Part shown: one piece after another, positions 1-8,557 of the stretch
Position numbering within the stretch: the first letter of the stretch is position 1
Layout: each line of letters begins with the position of its first letter
Origin: a virus
DNA length: 21,672 nt
Strand: one strand, 5' to 3'
IMG/VR virus record: IMGVR_UViG_3300031772_000331
Location: 1-21,672 of that record
Notes under the pieces: generated by a model
Database searches by the model: none
What the model was told of the DNA's origin: nothing
Seen by the model: the letters and a program-made list of their open reading frames with translations, nothing else
Program-made: the position numbers and the translations under genes

Positions 1-707
1 CAAGTCATGCTTTGAATGCTGATAATGTTATCAGCGCTTCACACGCTTTAGATGCTGATAATGCAATTTCTGCAGCATATGCTTTGAATACTGACAGTGC
101 AGTTTCTGCATCTTGGGCTTCTGCCAGTCTGTCTTCATCGTATTCGTTAACAGCGTCATATATTGTTCCAACAACAGTAACACAACAGATTACTTCAAGT
201 TGGTCAATAAATTCTGTAAGTTCTGTAAGTGCATCGTTTGCATCGTCTAGTATTTCTGCAAGTTATGCTTTAAGCAGTAGTTATGTTATGTCCAGTAGCT
301 ACGCCGTTTCGTCAAGCCATGCTCTGAATTCTAATATAGCAATAAGTTCTTCCTATGCGACAACAGCAGCAACAGCTAGTTCTTTATCCGGGTTTAATTT
401 TTATAATAGTTCATCAACCATAGATTCTACAAGTTCAGCGCAAGTCGTTTTAGAAACACCAACCGGTTCATATATTTCTGTTTTCTTCGATTATGCAGCA
501 AAAAGTGCTAGTAATATTAGAGCTGGAACAATTTTCGGTGCGTGGATTGATACGACTGTGACTTATTCGGAATTTACTACCGTTGATGTAGGAAATACAT
601 CGGAAGTAAGTATGTCTATAGTGTTAAATGGAGCAAATGTTAGATTATTGTCAAGCGCATCACTCACACCAAATTGGAATATAAGAGCTATTGCAAGATA
701 TATTTAA
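1..707 (+). CDS. Fiber-type structural protein, 5'-truncated by the window edge
   Basis: The frame is open to the left edge. The first complete codon is at position 3, and the TTG at 12 that could serve as a start is just one repeat residue, so the real start lies outside the window. The first ~125 visible residues are a low-complexity repeat rich in Ser, Ala, Asn and Tyr (variants of SASYAL, SSSYAV, SSSHAL), a pattern typical of slender beta-structured phage tail or head fibers. The last ~105 residues are non-repetitive (about SGFNFYNSS onward, ending in RAIARYI) and look like a globular tip or knob domain. Three more fiber-like genes follow on the same strand, so this is probably a late structural cluster. 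The receptor and the exact position in the virion cannot be told from sequence. Fiber-like character is fairly sure; tail rather than head or whisker fiber is an inference. Confidence 0.7.
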   Translation, partial: SHALNADNVISASHALDADNAISAAYALNTDSAVSASWASASLSSSYSLTASYIVPTTVTQQITSSWSINSVSSVSASFASSSISASYALSSSYVMSSSYAVSSSHALNSNIAISSSYATTAATASSLSGFNFYNSSSTIDSTSSAQVVLETPTGSYISVFFDYAAKSASNIRAGTIFGAWIDTTVTYSEFTTVDVGNTSEVSMSIVLNGANVRLLSSASLTPNWNIRAIARYI

Positions 708-752
708 TAGTACACTAAATGTGTAGATTCTGGATAGTGAAGGAATTTATAA

Positions 753-1154
753 ATGTCATTAGAATTTGTAGCAAAACATGGGTTAATAAGTCGTGGTAAT
801 GTAATTGTTACCGGATCTGTCACGGCAGATTCATTTACGGGTTCACTTTTTGGTACGGCTTCGTGGTCAAACAATACAATTTCTTCTAGTTATTCATCAA
901 CACCATCAGTACCAATAATAAAAAGTAATATAATATCTGGATCTTCTTTTGAAGGTTTTTCCAAAACATCATCAATAATTTTTACTAACCCGTTTCCTGA
1001 TAATATATATTCTATATCAGTAACTGGAGAATCTACAAGAATTTGGAATATTAAACAAAAATCTGAAACAGGATTTGAAATAGATTCTAATAGTGATGAA
1101 GATATAGAAGGTATGGTCTTTTGGCAAGCAATGCAAATAGGAGAATTTAATTAA
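753..1154 (+). CDS. Short fiber-like structural protein
   Basis: This 133-residue protein starts at an ATG preceded by AAGGA at 740-744, eight bases upstream. Residues 1-45 (SLEFVAKHGLISRGN, then TGSVTADSFTGS and GTASWS) resemble the opening of phage fiber proteins, in which a short attachment segment leads into SASY-type repeats. Residues ~58-133 form a small compact domain with alternating hydrophobic residues (NPFPDNIYSISVTGES, TRIWNIKQKSETGFEI), the sort of beta-sandwich found at fiber tips. The Ser-rich shaft is much shorter than in the genes on either side, so this may be a minor fiber or an adaptor. It lies 45 bases after the preceding fiber gene and 4 bases before the next, suggesting co-expression. 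No enzymatic motif is visible. The fiber assignment rests on composition and context, not on a recognised family. Confidence 0.6.
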   Translation: MSLEFVAKHGLISRGNVIVTGSVTADSFTGSLFGTASWSNNTISSSYSSTPSVPIIKSNIISGSSFEGFSKTSSIIFTNPFPDNIYSISVTGESTRIWNIKQKSETGFEIDSNSDEDIEGMVFWQAMQIGEFN

Positions 1155-1158
1155 AATT

Positions 1159-3039
1159 ATGAGTACAACATTGTATTTAAATACAGCCAGTATAAAAATA
1201 TTAGAAATTGTTTCTAATTGCACGTCATCTGTTGGATCTACTATAGATTTTAAAGATTCTACTTTTGTCTCAGGAAGTTTTTATGGAGATGGAACAAATT
1301 TAAGAATAGATTCCGCGTCGTATTCAACTACAGCATCTATCGCTCTTACTACTATACCAAATGAATCAGCATCGTATGCTACAACCGCATCTATCGCTCT
1401 TACTACTATACCAAATGAATCAGCATCGTATGCTACAACCGCATCTTTTTCTCTTAACACCAAAGATTTATTGACTGACGATATTAAATTATTTTTGGGT
1501 AATTCCATAGATTCTAACATTTCCTTGTTATCAGGTTCAACTATTGTAGGTTATTCTGCTGGAGCAATAACTTCATCAAACGCAGTGATGGTGGGGTATC
1601 GGGCAGGACAAAATATAAATATAGCTCCAAATTCAACAATAATTGGTTATTATTCCGGATTAAATGTCAATACCGCATCAGATGCAACATTAATCGGATA
1701 TCTTTCTGCAGCGTCCTCTTCAAATACATCCGACGCAGTAATAATTGGATATCTTGCCGGCCGTTCAGCAATAACGGCATCAAATGCAGTAATAATTGGT
1801 GCAAATGCTGGTTTATTAGCAGATAATTCGTCAAATACAACATTGATTGGCACTAGTGCTGGCCAAAGTACAAAACTTTCATCCACTGCAGTAATAATTG
1901 GTTACTGGGCCAATTTAAATGGAGCAACTTCGTCGTTTGCAACAATAATAGGTGCCCAAGCTGGTCAGAATATAAAAAACGCAACAAATGCTGTAATAAT
2001 AGGATACACTGCTGCTTCGTCCGCAATAACCGGATCTAATGCAATATTAATTGGGTACAGGGCTGGACAAAATATACAAAATGCAGATGATGCAATAATA
2101 ATTGGTGATACTGCTGGAACGTCTGTAAAAACAGGGTCAAATACAATAATAATTGGTAATACTGCCGGCGCAAATGCAACAAGCGCATCGTATGCTATAA
2201 TAATAGGATATCAGACTGCTGCTAATACTTCTAAAAACACAGAAAATTCAATATTGATGGGTAACAAAGCTGCATATAATGCAAAAACAGCATCAAATTC
2301 AATAATAATTGGTCCTTATGCTGGATACGCCGCATCACAATCAGATAGTGCAATAATGATTGGTCCTTATGCTGGATATGTTGCAACCCAATCGAATAAA
2401 AGTATATTAATTGGATATGAAGCAGGGTATTCAATGAACAGACCGAATACTTTAGTTATTGATAGTCAGGACACTTCCAGATCTTCTTCTGCTTTTATTT
2501 ATGGAGAAATGGATAATAAGAAATTATTTATTAATTCAGATATATATGTTAGCGAATCAAAACAAATCTATGGAACATGTTCAATTGCTCTCAATGCTGG
2601 CGGAGGGCTAAATACTGGATCAAGTTATCCTATTACATCAAGTTGGGCAGAAACAGCAAGTTATGCTCTTCGTTCTCCTACTACAACCATTTTTTCAAGA
2701 GGAGGTACATTTTATGATGCTGGTGGAATATGTGGGAATGCAGCAGTAAGTAATAGTATTATTGTTTGGAAAGCACCATTTAATTGTGTAGCCACCGCAG
2801 TACATGGATGTATGGTTGCCACATCAACAACAGCTACATCTTCAATTAACGCAAGAAGAAATGGTATAGGATCGTTATTATCTACAAATTTATTGGTTAC
2901 TGCATCCAACTTGTGGTTTTCATTTACAACATTACAGACTTCATCTTTTTCAACTGGAGACAGACTAGAGATTATGTTAATGTCTTGTTCACTATGTCCA
3001 ACCCATTCATCTATACAAGTTGATTTTACAAAATCTTAA
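1159..3039 (+). CDS. Long repeat-rich fiber protein
   Basis: This 626-residue protein starts at ATG 1159, four bases after the previous stop and without a strong ribosome-binding site. Residues ~1-115 hold a fiber-type lead-in (SGSFYGDGTNL) and SASYATTAS repeats, including an exact 18-residue tandem duplication. Residues ~126-430 consist of about 18 copies of a ~17-residue unit, roughly N-A-[VI]-I-I-G-Y-x-A-G-x-x-x-x-T-A-S. This regular hydrophobic-Gly spacing suggests a beta-helix or trimeric beta-roll shaft. After it comes a transition segment (NTLVIDSQDTSRSSSAFIYG, then KKLFINSDIYV), a pattern seen before C-terminal domains of phage fibers. The final ~115 residues (from IFSRGGTFYDAGGICG) form a separate Cys- and Ser-containing domain, probably the tip. 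The protein is most likely a trimeric receptor-binding or decoration fiber. No S74 chaperone protease motif was seen. Stop codon and next gene lie close together. Confidence 0.7.
   Translation: MSTTLYLNTASIKILEIVSNCTSSVGSTIDFKDSTFVSGSFYGDGTNLRIDSASYSTTASIALTTIPNESASYATTASIALTTIPNESASYATTASFSLNTKDLLTDDIKLFLGNSIDSNISLLSGSTIVGYSAGAITSSNAVMVGYRAGQNINIAPNSTIIGYYSGLNVNTASDATLIGYLSAASSSNTSDAVIIGYLAGRSAITASNAVIIGANAGLLADNSSNTTLIGTSAGQSTKLSSTAVIIGYWANLNGATSSFATIIGAQAGQNIKNATNAVIIGYTAASSAITGSNAILIGYRAGQNIQNADDAIIIGDTAGTSVKTGSNTIIIGNTAGANATSASYAIIIGYQTAANTSKNTENSILMGNKAAYNAKTASNSIIIGPYAGYAASQSDSAIMIGPYAGYVATQSNKSILIGYEAGYSMNRPNTLVIDSQDTSRSSSAFIYGEMDNKKLFINSDIYVSESKQIYGTCSIALNAGGGLNTGSSYPITSSWAETASYALRSPTTTIFSRGGTFYDAGGICGNAAVSNSIIVWKAPFNCVATAVHGCMVATSTTATSSINARRNGIGSLLSTNLLVTASNLWFSFTTLQTSSFSTGDRLEIMLMSCSLCPTHSSIQVDFTKS
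1333..1440 (+). repeat. Exact 54-bp tandem duplication in fiber gene
   Basis: Two identical 54-bp copies (1333-1386 and 1387-1440) stand head to tail, and the first 6 bases of the unit follow again at 1441. Each encodes an 18-residue unit of the SASYATTAS / IALTTIPNE type. The copies are identical at nucleotide level and in frame, so the duplication is recent and lengthens the shaft by 18 residues. Confidence 0.95.
1536..2445 (+). repeat. Array of ~18 degenerate 51-bp repeats (17-residue units)
   Basis: The coding sequence repeats about every 51 bp. Each unit encodes an IIG or LIG core followed by an AG pair and a Thr/Ala/Ser turn. At DNA level the copies have diverged (recurrent 'ataataattgg' cores), so this is an old protein-level array, unlike the exact 54-bp duplication just upstream. 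Boundaries are approximate, set where the GxxAG spacing begins and ends. Confidence 0.85.
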
Positions 3040-3046
3040 TTATAAT

Positions 3047-3718
3047 ATGGGAATGCCTGCTACACAAACGTATTATATGACCAATACAGCAATTGGTGGG
3101 GCTCATTATGCATTATCACAAACTCCACCTACATTTGCATTTTTGGCTAATGCAAGTGGATGGAATGTAGGAGCCATAAATGTTCCTGTATTTTGGAATT
3201 CGGATTTTCAAACAGAAGTTGCAAGAGCAACAAACAAAAATACTCCATATACAGGAATTATATCTTCGGCTAATGTAGGCAATTGTATTGAATTCGGCCC
3301 CCTTAACGGAACTTTTTTAGCTGGAACATGGAATATAACCATGTCGATTAAATCTAATACTCTTGGTACCCCTGGTTCAGGTAGTTTTATTTATCAAATA
3401 TGGAAAAGCGCAGACGGGTCAGGAGCAGGGACCAACGCATCGCTACTTTCGTCTCCGTATATTTCATCATCTATAGGAAGATGCACAACAACTGTGCATC
3501 AAGTTTTGACATCAACAGTTGTATTACCAGATATAACATTAAATAATGAATATTTATTATTTTCAATGCAGTGGAGGGCAACTGTAGCAGGAGTAGGAAA
3601 TAATTCAGATATTAACTTATTTGTAGGCCCAACAACTCAATCTACATTTAACACTCCAGAATTTGTAAGTCATCCAAATACATTTCTTTCTTGGTGTGGG
3701 GATGAATTTCCATCTTAA
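3047..3718 (+). CDS. Putative structural protein, fiber cluster
   Basis: I place the start at ATG 3047 (223 residues). The frame is open upstream to a TTG at 3020, but that would overlap the previous gene by 20 bases, whereas ATG 3047 lies just after that gene's stop at 3039. No convincing ribosome-binding site precedes either, so translation may be coupled to the upstream gene. The protein begins MGMPATQTYYMTNTAIGG, is rich in Thr, Ser, Asn, Gly and aromatic residues, and has alternating hydrophobic stretches (GTWNITMSIKSNT, STVVLPDITLNNEYLLFSMQ) that suggest a beta-sandwich or jelly-roll domain like those of phage fiber tips, baseplates or capsid decorations. It ends SWCGDEFPS. It closes the four-gene plus-strand cluster and converges on minus-strand genes 16 bases away. 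The family is not recognised. Confidence 0.55.
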   Translation: MGMPATQTYYMTNTAIGGAHYALSQTPPTFAFLANASGWNVGAINVPVFWNSDFQTEVARATNKNTPYTGIISSANVGNCIEFGPLNGTFLAGTWNITMSIKSNTLGTPGSGSFIYQIWKSADGSGAGTNASLLSSPYISSSIGRCTTTVHQVLTSTVVLPDITLNNEYLLFSMQWRATVAGVGNNSDINLFVGPTTQSTFNTPEFVSHPNTFLSWCGDEFPS

Positions 3719-3734
3719 CAAATATAAAATATTA

Positions 3735-4238
3735 TTATACTCTTAGAGTAAAATTGACGGGATTCATGACTGGAGCTACATCTTTTTGTGGTCGTTTACC
3801 CCCTCCACAATTCTTAATAAATGTTTTGAGTTTTGGATCGTTCATTGCCTCCTCAAAACATTCTTTCCAGTTTCTCATGATTTTATTGCCACATTCTGTG
3901 ACTCTCTTAGGTTCCTTGAAGAGACGTTTTGCCGTCGAAGCCCAAGCGTTTCCAACTCTCTCGGTGTATTTACGAATTTTATTTTTATAAGATTCGTTGG
4001 TATCGGTGGGTTTTCTCAATCCGTTAGTTTTAACTTCTATCCAATATTGAGCGGGTTCTCCCTCTGTAATACAGACAGAACAGTGAGATTCCCTTTGTTG
4101 ATAATCATTAGAACCATTATATAAAAACCACCCGTTACCTTCTTTTACTCCATCCCACGATCGCAAATCGGAGTCTCCAGAGGACATCGATCCAGGCGCC
4201 CACAATTCATTCAAATATATAATGGTTTTTAGTTTCAT
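3735..4238 (-). CDS. Hypothetical protein
   Basis: This 167-residue soluble protein starts at an ATG three bases after the stop of the upstream gene (4242-4550), so the two probably form a transcription unit. It has a Trp/Gly-rich N-terminal third (ELWAPGSMSSGDSDLRSW, GNGWFLYNGSND) and one C-x-x-C pair (HCSVC). The middle and C-terminal part is basic, with Trp and Cys (RNWKECFEEAMND, FIKNCGGGKRPQ). No signal peptide or membrane segment is apparent, and no catalytic motif is recognisable. There are only three or four Cys, so a zinc site is possible but unsupported. It reads toward the convergent fiber genes; the 16-base gap between the two stop codons has no clear hairpin terminator. Confidence 0.55.
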   Translation of the reverse strand: MKLKTIIYLNELWAPGSMSSGDSDLRSWDGVKEGNGWFLYNGSNDYQQRESHCSVCITEGEPAQYWIEVKTNGLRKPTDTNESYKNKIRKYTERVGNAWASTAKRLFKEPKRVTECGNKIMRNWKECFEEAMNDPKLKTFIKNCGGGKRPQKDVAPVMNPVNFTLRV

Positions 4239-4241
4239 TTA

Positions 4242-4550
4242 TTATTGCATTTCATTTGGAGCTTTCCAGTGATGAAACGGATGTTTGTCTTCACCTTTTT
4301 CAAATCCTAACCCCTGTAAAATCGTTTCGGTTGTTTCTTTAATATCATCATCCCACGTTATGATCGCTGGAGGATCATACATTATCTGAAAATCTTTTTT
4401 ACCTTTAACCGTTATATTTTTAAAAATTGAAGGTAATACTACCTTAGCGAAGTTTTCTTTAGATAAGTTATCCATATAGATTTTATGGACTTCAGAATTT
4501 ACTTCTTTTACTATTTCTTTGATTAGTTTGCGTAGTTGAGAAAATTTCAT
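4242..4550 (-). CDS. Hypothetical small protein with MKxSQLxxLIxEI leader
   Basis: The protein has 102 residues. Residues 1-17 (MKFSQLRKLIKEIVKEV) match the opening of two other small proteins in this window (19306-19530 and 19527-19787), a basic amphipathic helix found at the N terminus of many unrelated small phage proteins. The rest (IMYDPPAIITWDDDIKETTE, LGFEKGEDKHPFHHWKAP) belongs to no family I recognise. It contains Asp- and His-rich patches but no clear active site. The shared leader on different C-terminal bodies suggests a sorting or packaging tag; see findings. It lies 15 bases downstream of the GNAT gene and 3 bases before the next gene, so it is probably co-transcribed with both. 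Confidence 0.6.
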   Translation of the reverse strand: MKFSQLRKLIKEIVKEVNSEVHKIYMDNLSKENFAKVVLPSIFKNITVKGKKDFQIMYDPPAIITWDDDIKETTETILQGLGFEKGEDKHPFHHWKAPNEMQ

Positions 4551-4565
4551 ACATTAATAAATATA

Positions 4566-4970
4566 TCAATCTCTGTCTAAATTCATATTCTTTATACTTT
4601 TAAAAAAACCACTAGCAGCACCATCGACAGTATATACTATATATTCGTGAAATCTACATTTTTTATGAATTATGTCCATTAATAATGTTCCTATACCTTT
4701 TCGCCGGTGCTTCTTAGATACACATATCATTAAACTGCCGGTCATTTTTCTACCCTTTTTCTTAACATCATACACCAGCGCCCACCCAACAATTTTAATT
4801 TTTCTACTTTTTTTGTCTGTTTTCCACGCTAAAACCACCCGAGTATTTTTATCGTTGCGGTGTGTTTCTAATTCGGTTAATATAATTCCTGATGTGATGA
4901 TTTTTGATATTGTTTTGTATTCCGTTGAAGTAAGGCTTGTAGGATGCTTTAATGAAATTTTTAGATTCAT
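4566..4970 (-). CDS. GNAT-family N-acetyltransferase
   Basis: The protein has 134 residues, the normal size for a single GNAT domain. It shows the central strand IKIVGWALVYDV, then SLMICVSKKHRRKGIGTLLM, the motif A region with the R-R-K-G-I-G acetyl-CoA pyrophosphate loop, and a C-terminal ASGFFKSIKN segment like the usual A-x-x-[FL]Y-x-x-x-G-F element. GNAT enzymes move an acetyl group from acetyl-CoA to an amine; the substrate here cannot be told. The ATG at 4970 lies five bases downstream of a TATAAT-like hexamer on the minus strand (4976-4981). There is no clear -35 box or ribosome-binding site. The gene sits 27 bases downstream of homing endonuclease A. Family assignment is good; a role in modifying host proteins is only a guess. 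Confidence 0.8.
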   Translation of the reverse strand: MNLKISLKHPTSLTSTEYKTISKIITSGIILTELETHRNDKNTRVVLAWKTDKKSRKIKIVGWALVYDVKKKGRKMTGSLMICVSKKHRRKGIGTLLMDIIHKKCRFHEYIVYTVDGAASGFFKSIKNMNLDRD

Positions 4971-4997
4971 AGCATATTATAAATATCGTGAAATTAA

Positions 4998-6647
4998 TTA
5001 AAAATCATCTCTCCACTCATATTTTAAATGTCCACAATCCCATATTCGGTCGTAACCCAATTCTTGCATTATTTGCCATTCTGTTTTGTTTCTGTCATGA
5101 CCTAACCTAACAAGTTTTTGTTTTGTAAAGTTAAATCGGTGTTCCCTCTTATATTTTTTAATATACCAATAATTTGGTTTTGTTTCGTCAACAAATTTAA
5201 AACCTATTTTTTCATATACATTATTTCTGTTTGTCCACCTTCTATCAGCATAAGATATGATTTTAACTGGTTTAATTTCATTTACAAAACAAGATAATAA
5301 TTTACCGGCAATACCAACAATTCTATATTTTTCTGTAGTAGAAAATCTAAGCATTTCGTATTCATTTTCTTTCTTATTTTTATTCCCCAACGCTATTCTA
5401 AGTAAAGAAAAAGTCATAACCGCTACCAATTCGTCATCATAATAGGCACCATAACAATATAAGGCATTGGCTTTTCCTTGACTATGTGTTTTCTCAAGAA
5501 AGAGATTAGCAGTCGGATTATCTATTTTTTTGACTATACACTTGCGAGCATAGATTTTTTGAAGGTTATTATTTTCTCCTAATTTATGTAAAATTTTATT
5601 TTTGACTATATCTGTTTTAAAAAGCCATTCATCCTCAAATATTTGAATAACATTGTATCCAATAGATTCAAAACATTTTAATTTTTCAATGTGATATTTC
5701 TTATCCTTTAGTCCTCCCATTTCACTATGCCAAAACAACCCATTCAATTCTATAATGATTTTCTTATCTTCAAAACAAATATCGCCTTCGTATATCTTTC
5801 CATTTATATTAAATCTTTTATTTGGAGTGAAATTTAATTTTGTAGTTTCTTTTAACCACTTCATTAATGACGATTCTTCTTTGGATCGAGCGTTTTTATA
5901 AGTTTCTTCACACTTTTTACAAAAAGGTATTAATAAAGTATCATTCCATTTATTATTACATAAAATACATTTAAATTTTAACAAATTTAAATTTATAATA
6001 TCATTTTCATTTCCAAGACATATCATTCTCAAAGATTTTAATTTATTAATATAATCACTCCAATTTTTATAATGTAAATTATAATTATATTTTCTAATTT
6101 TTAATTTACATTCGTTGGTTATTGTATATCTAGATTCTCCATATTTTTTTATATTTGTTTGTTTAGTTTTTTCTATACATTCAGAAGATTTAACAAATGT
6201 AGAAAACAATTCTCTTGTAGAATTTGTTTTCATTATATTTTCTACACCATATTTTTCCAGTAATGTTTTTCTAGATTTTTCTTTACACCAATCCGTAGAA
6301 AACACGTTTTTAACACCAAATTTTTCCATTGATGTTTTTTCACATCCTTCTTTAATTTTTTGTTTGGTTTCCTCTGTGTGTGGTTTTCTTGGAAAACAAT
6401 TTTTTGTAAAATTATGAAAAAAGGGCCCCAATTTGGATGCCTTAAATGAGAGTGGTTTACCTGTCTTTAAACAAACGGGTCTGATGTTATTATAATATGC
6501 CTTTAAAATATATTGCTCAAAATTCAATCCGTATATTTTTCTAACATACCAAATCATTTTTTTACTAGAATCAAATTTTTTACCATCTAGTAAACACGTT
6601 TTAGCCTCTTCATCAGTTATTGTTATTTCATTTTCATTTCTAATCAT
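4998..6647 (-). CDS. Homing endonuclease-like protein A (Vsr-like nuclease)
   Basis: This is a 549-residue, very AT-rich gene. Residues ~85-185 contain degenerate repeats (MEKFGVKNVF, LEKYGVENIM, IKKYGESRYT), a pattern of DNA-binding regions in phage homing endonucleases (DUF7487-like). C227/C230 and C243/C246 form a likely zinc knuckle. Residues ~255-345 are the nuclease core: KEESS near 256, D289, E300 and H307 in IELNGLFWHSE, then FEDEW, resembling the Vsr/EDxHD endonuclease fold. A second domain (~365-500) with VGIAGKLL, ISYADRRW and YEKIGFKFV looks GNAT-like. The tail ends DRIWDCGHLKYEW. The C-terminal 270 residues closely match protein B at 10073. It is free-standing behind the capsid terminator with its own sigma70-like promoter. 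Probably a selfish element that cuts alleles lacking it; the target is unknown. Confidence 0.8.
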   Translation of the reverse strand: MIRNENEITITDEEAKTCLLDGKKFDSSKKMIWYVRKIYGLNFEQYILKAYYNNIRPVCLKTGKPLSFKASKLGPFFHNFTKNCFPRKPHTEETKQKIKEGCEKTSMEKFGVKNVFSTDWCKEKSRKTLLEKYGVENIMKTNSTRELFSTFVKSSECIEKTKQTNIKKYGESRYTITNECKLKIRKYNYNLHYKNWSDYINKLKSLRMICLGNENDIINLNLLKFKCILCNNKWNDTLLIPFCKKCEETYKNARSKEESSLMKWLKETTKLNFTPNKRFNINGKIYEGDICFEDKKIIIELNGLFWHSEMGGLKDKKYHIEKLKCFESIGYNVIQIFEDEWLFKTDIVKNKILHKLGENNNLQKIYARKCIVKKIDNPTANLFLEKTHSQGKANALYCYGAYYDDELVAVMTFSLLRIALGNKNKKENEYEMLRFSTTEKYRIVGIAGKLLSCFVNEIKPVKIISYADRRWTNRNNVYEKIGFKFVDETKPNYWYIKKYKREHRFNFTKQKLVRLGHDRNKTEWQIMQELGYDRIWDCGHLKYEWRDDF

Positions 6648-6654
6648 ATATCAC

Positions 6655-6683
6655 ATTATAACCCATAATTAGTTCAAAGTCAA
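6655..6683 (-). promoter_or_regulatory. Sigma70-like promoter for endonuclease A
   Basis: On the minus strand a TTGACT box (6678-6683) is followed by a 17-base spacer and a perfect TATAAT (6655-6660). The ATG of the endonuclease gene begins only seven bases later (6647), so the transcript would start at or next to the start codon. This suggests a leaderless, host-polymerase-read early transcript. Confidence 0.65.
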
Positions 6684-6713
6684 GAAATTTTTTTGAAACT
6701 GATGCTCAAAAAG

Positions 6714-6744
6714 AAAAAAAGAGTGATGTTTCCATCACTCTTTT
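6714..6744 (-). terminator. Rho-independent terminator after the capsid gene
   Basis: A perfect 8-bp stem (6721-6728 with 6733-6740) with a four-base TTTC loop is flanked by A-runs on the left and T-runs on the right. Read on the minus strand it lies 35 bases past the capsid stop and is followed by a long U-rich tract; read on the plus strand it has four U's. It is well placed to end the scaffold-capsid transcript and isolate it from endonuclease A. Confidence 0.88.
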
Positions 6745-6779
6745 GTGTTATAAGTTAATCCGTATTAGGATGATGTAGA

Positions 6780-8513
6780 TTATACAGCGTCCAAATCAGC
6801 GATAAGAACTTTCCCGTAAAATTCGGGCCTCACCATCAACTTAGCATAACGGGTCATGACACCACGTCTTGGCGTAAAGTTAACAGGATCATACACTAAT
6901 GGAGTTTGAACTAATGGGATGTAGGGGGCGTATACGGCACCCGTTTCCAAGAAGCTATTTCCACGGAAACCAATGAGAACGATATTATCCGTCATATATG
7001 GATTCTTGTAAACCTGGAAGCGACTTGCGAAGCTACCAACACGGCTTACACCCATCGCGAACTTGGCCTGATCGCCATCCGTATTTACAACGTATCCTGG
7101 AATGGATTCTAGGATTGTTGCAACGTCTGGAGAGCAAACTAGGAAGTTAGCACCACCACGCAGCGTGAGCTGATGAATTCGGTTAGATACCTTCTGAATC
7201 TTGTTACCAAGAGTCTGGTACCAAGTTGACTTGGTGTAATATCCACCTGTCCCTGCGACTGTCTGATCCTGAGCTGTCCAACCACCGGAACCGTCAGAGA
7301 CAATTTCGCGATTGAGTTTAGCGCTCCAACGCTCGGTTGTACGAGCTGGGGCCTGAGTGATCAACATGTCAAGGATTTCGAGATCGATTTCCATCGAAAC
7401 GTATTCTGACAGTAGAGCCGTGAGTTCAGCTTCGGCGTCAATGCTATGATAAGCATTAAGGTCTTGAGCCAATTCAGGAGTCCAAACAGCTTTCAGCTTG
7501 CGCGTCTTAGCAACGATTGGTTCGCTCTTGAGTTCGAGGTTAACTTCTGGAATACCAATAGAAGAGGCTCCAGCTCCTTCGCCTGTGGTGTCTTCAAACT
7601 CACCGCGGGTTTGTGGGCTTGGTTGAACGCTGTAATGGATGGTCCAGTCCTGTAGGTTGCTAGCAGTTGCATTAATACCACCTGCTGCGTTAGAAGCAGA
7701 TACCAAGAAGGCAACTTCGCCGGTAGCGGTCAGCTTCGTGAATGCTGGGAAGTAATTCTTCACCAACGCTACGGAAGCGGATGTTCTAGCTGGAACGAAA
7801 GAACGAATAGCCAGAGAATCAAATGTCTTGCTTGCTGCATCTGCGAGAGTTTTGAATTCGGTTGTCGTTACGACCCATAGTTGGCTTGCTGCATAAGATG
7901 CAGAAATGGAATCCAATAAGGTATCCACTGATCCAGACTTGGAAGCCTGGGTATAGGTGTTAAGCATCCAATTAATACTTTCCATCGACGCGGATGATAC
8001 TGTTACATCAACGGTCGTAAGGGATTGATCATTGACGGTGTATGCGAAGCGACCTGCTCCATATAGACCACCAATTGGTTTATCAGTGGAGCCCGTTTTT
8101 GCAAACGTACCACCAAACAGAGAAGAATAGGTGCCTGCGGCATCTTTCTTATGAGAGAACTGATCAGTACCATACTTGAAGTCCAAGTAGAATACTAGAC
8201 CGGATGGCAGGTTCATTGGCTGAACGGAAACGAATTCCTTAGCAGCGAACTCTGCGAATACACGGCGAACTAATGGGAGAGCAACGCCTGCCCACTGTTC
8301 GGAGTTTGCGGTTGTTCCGCAAGCACTTGCTTCATCAATAAGCTGCTTCGCTTGGTTTTCAAGCAAAATAGACATATTACATTTTTCGGTATCACTCTTG
8401 ATTCCGTCCAGAAGACCAAGTTTCTCCCACTTTTTTACTAGTCCGCGGGTTTCCTGCATCAGTCTTGCCTGTGGATTGAGTGTATCTGTCAATAATGACT
8501 TAATATCATTCAT
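6780..8513 (-). CDS. Major capsid protein, T4 gp23-like
   Basis: This 577-residue protein aligns by eye with T4 gp23. VSVQPMNLPSGLVF (~95-108) matches gp23 VQPMNSPTG. TRKLKAVWTPELAQDL (~337-352) and the following AEAEL and MEIDLEILD segments match the gp23 RQLKAAYSIELAQDL region. NFLVCSPDVATIL and VYAPYIPLVQTPLVYDPVNF match the C-terminal core. It forms the hexamers of the icosahedral head. Residues 58-62 read LIDEA, an I-x-E|A site for the gp21-type protease. Cleavage after E61 would remove an N-terminal segment about as long as the 65 residues cut from T4 gp23. The middle section (~120-320) is longer than in T4 and may hold an inserted surface domain. The gene lies 44 bases after the scaffold gene and looks much richer in GC than its neighbours, fitting a heavily expressed gene. 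Confidence 0.95.
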   Translation of the reverse strand: MNDIKSLLTDTLNPQARLMQETRGLVKKWEKLGLLDGIKSDTEKCNMSILLENQAKQLIDEASACGTTANSEQWAGVALPLVRRVFAEFAAKEFVSVQPMNLPSGLVFYLDFKYGTDQFSHKKDAAGTYSSLFGGTFAKTGSTDKPIGGLYGAGRFAYTVNDQSLTTVDVTVSSASMESINWMLNTYTQASKSGSVDTLLDSISASYAASQLWVVTTTEFKTLADAASKTFDSLAIRSFVPARTSASVALVKNYFPAFTKLTATGEVAFLVSASNAAGGINATASNLQDWTIHYSVQPSPQTRGEFEDTTGEGAGASSIGIPEVNLELKSEPIVAKTRKLKAVWTPELAQDLNAYHSIDAEAELTALLSEYVSMEIDLEILDMLITQAPARTTERWSAKLNREIVSDGSGGWTAQDQTVAGTGGYYTKSTWYQTLGNKIQKVSNRIHQLTLRGGANFLVCSPDVATILESIPGYVVNTDGDQAKFAMGVSRVGSFASRFQVYKNPYMTDNIVLIGFRGNSFLETGAVYAPYIPLVQTPLVYDPVNFTPRRGVMTRYAKLMVRPEFYGKVLIADLDAV

Positions 8514-8557
8514 ACAATTTTAACTTTCTTTTTCTAATTTTTTGTTACTCACAATTT

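Noticed and set aside
1650-1886. Minus-strand frames opposite the fiber repeats (also 1281-1520, 2712-2909)
   Set aside because: Periodic antisense shadows of the repeat codons, with no start signals or spacing that would fit a gene.
1333-2445. CRISPR-like repeats
   Set aside because: Repeats are in frame, without unique spacers, and encode a periodic fiber protein.
3020-3046. TTG start for the fourth fiber-cluster gene
   Set aside because: It would overlap the previous gene by 20 bases; ATG 3047 directly after the stop is simpler.
3719-3734. Terminator between the convergent fiber and hypothetical genes
   Set aside because: Only a 5-bp all-AT inverted repeat is present, with no GC stem or T-run.
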